Shown in pieces: positions 5,501 through 5,602 of a DNA stretch of 5,602 bases. A program made the position numbers and the translations under genes. Origin of the DNA: Ekhidna sp. (GTDB lineage: Bacteria > Bacteroidota > Bacteroidia > Cytophagales > Cyclobacteriaceae); the NCBI GenBank assembly GCA_013214445.1, contig JABSPG010000299.1, positions 1 through 5,602 of the forward strand. The letters run 5' to 3'. Numbering within the stretch: position 1 is the first letter of the stretch; the number at the start of each line of letters is the position of its first letter. The notes under the pieces are model-generated. The model worked only from the letters and a program-made list of their open reading frames with translations, was not told the DNA's origin and made no database searches.

Positions 5501-5602
5501 ATGATCTCAACCAACCAGCTGCTGAAGCAGACAGTTTCTGTATTAGAACTGTCAGACCAATCAGGCATTCTATTAGACGCTGATTTCAGGATAGAATTCG
5601 CC
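5501..5602 (+). CDS. N-terminus of a gene cut by the window edge, possibly a PAS-domain protein
   Basis: An ATG at 5501, directly after an in-frame TAG (5495-5497), opens a frame of 34 codons that runs off the window end. The peptide begins MISTNQLLKQTVSVLELSDQ and ends with SGILLDADFRIEFA (residues 21-34). The latter resembles the first strand pair of a PAS sensor domain (the 'GIlllD.d.rI.yaN' pattern), as at the start of many sensor histidine kinases and signalling proteins. It begins 73 bp after the HEAT gene. The evidence is limited to an open frame with protein-like composition, a plausible start and a motif resemblance. The other strand is also open over most of this stretch, so the call is tentative. 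Confidence 0.5.
   Translation, partial: MISTNQLLKQTVSVLELSDQSGILLDADFRIEFA

Noticed and set aside
5530..5553. Inverted repeat GACAGTT / AACTGTC with a 10-nt loop, and TATTAGA repeated 30 bp apart
   Set aside because: Both fall inside the probable coding start at the window edge, are short, and are expected by chance in AT-rich coding DNA.
5494..5602. Opposite-strand frames at the right edge, one ending in WLVEIIN-stop (TAA at 5494-5496) and one ending in GEFYPEISV-stop
   Set aside because: They are open to the edge but cannot be told from chance. The plus-strand frame has a start, an upstream stop and a PAS-like motif, so it was preferred.

Overview
The window looks like a chromosomal piece of a pigmented, AT-rich Bacteroidota, probably of the Cytophagales/marine gliding type. 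This is inferred from the gene content (CrtD, CruF, CrtY and a CrtA-like oxygenase), from the near absence of Shine-Dalgarno sequences with A/T-rich start regions, and from the dense gene packing. The species cannot be fixed from sequence reading alone.

Bases 1-2717 (+) are the end of a carotenoid operon of three overlapping genes: crtD (5' truncated by the window edge), cruF (carotenoid 1',2'-hydratase) and crtY (lycopene cyclase). Bases 2676-4291 (-) hold a convergent two-gene unit: a DUF6268-like outer-membrane beta-barrel protein first, then a CrtA-family carotenoid oxygenase 14 bp downstream. The 3' ends of crtY and crtA overlap by 42 bp. Together the four enzymes fit a pathway to a monocyclic, 1'-hydroxy-3',4'-didehydro carotenoid, of the saproxanthin/myxol/flexixanthin class. 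CruF hydrates the psi end, CrtD desaturates at 3',4', CrtY closes the beta ring, and the CrtA-like enzyme probably oxidises C-2'. Genes for phytoene synthase, phytoene desaturase and the beta-ring hydroxylase or ketolase are not in the window and may lie upstream of base 1.

Bases 4292-4398 are a divergent intergenic region with nested inverted repeats and three TGTCAC/GTGACA half-sites. To its right, on the + strand, come a small SnoaL/NTF2-like protein (4399-4779), a 126-bp gap with a strong 10-bp hairpin (4824-4851), a conserved HEAT-repeat-like protein (4906-5427), and the first 34 codons of a further gene (5501 to the edge) that reads like the start of a PAS-domain protein. No RNA genes, insertion sequences or CRISPR arrays were seen. 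The carotenoid genes are of known families. The points most worth following up are the OMP-crtA pairing, the divergent control region and the crtY/crtA tail overlap.
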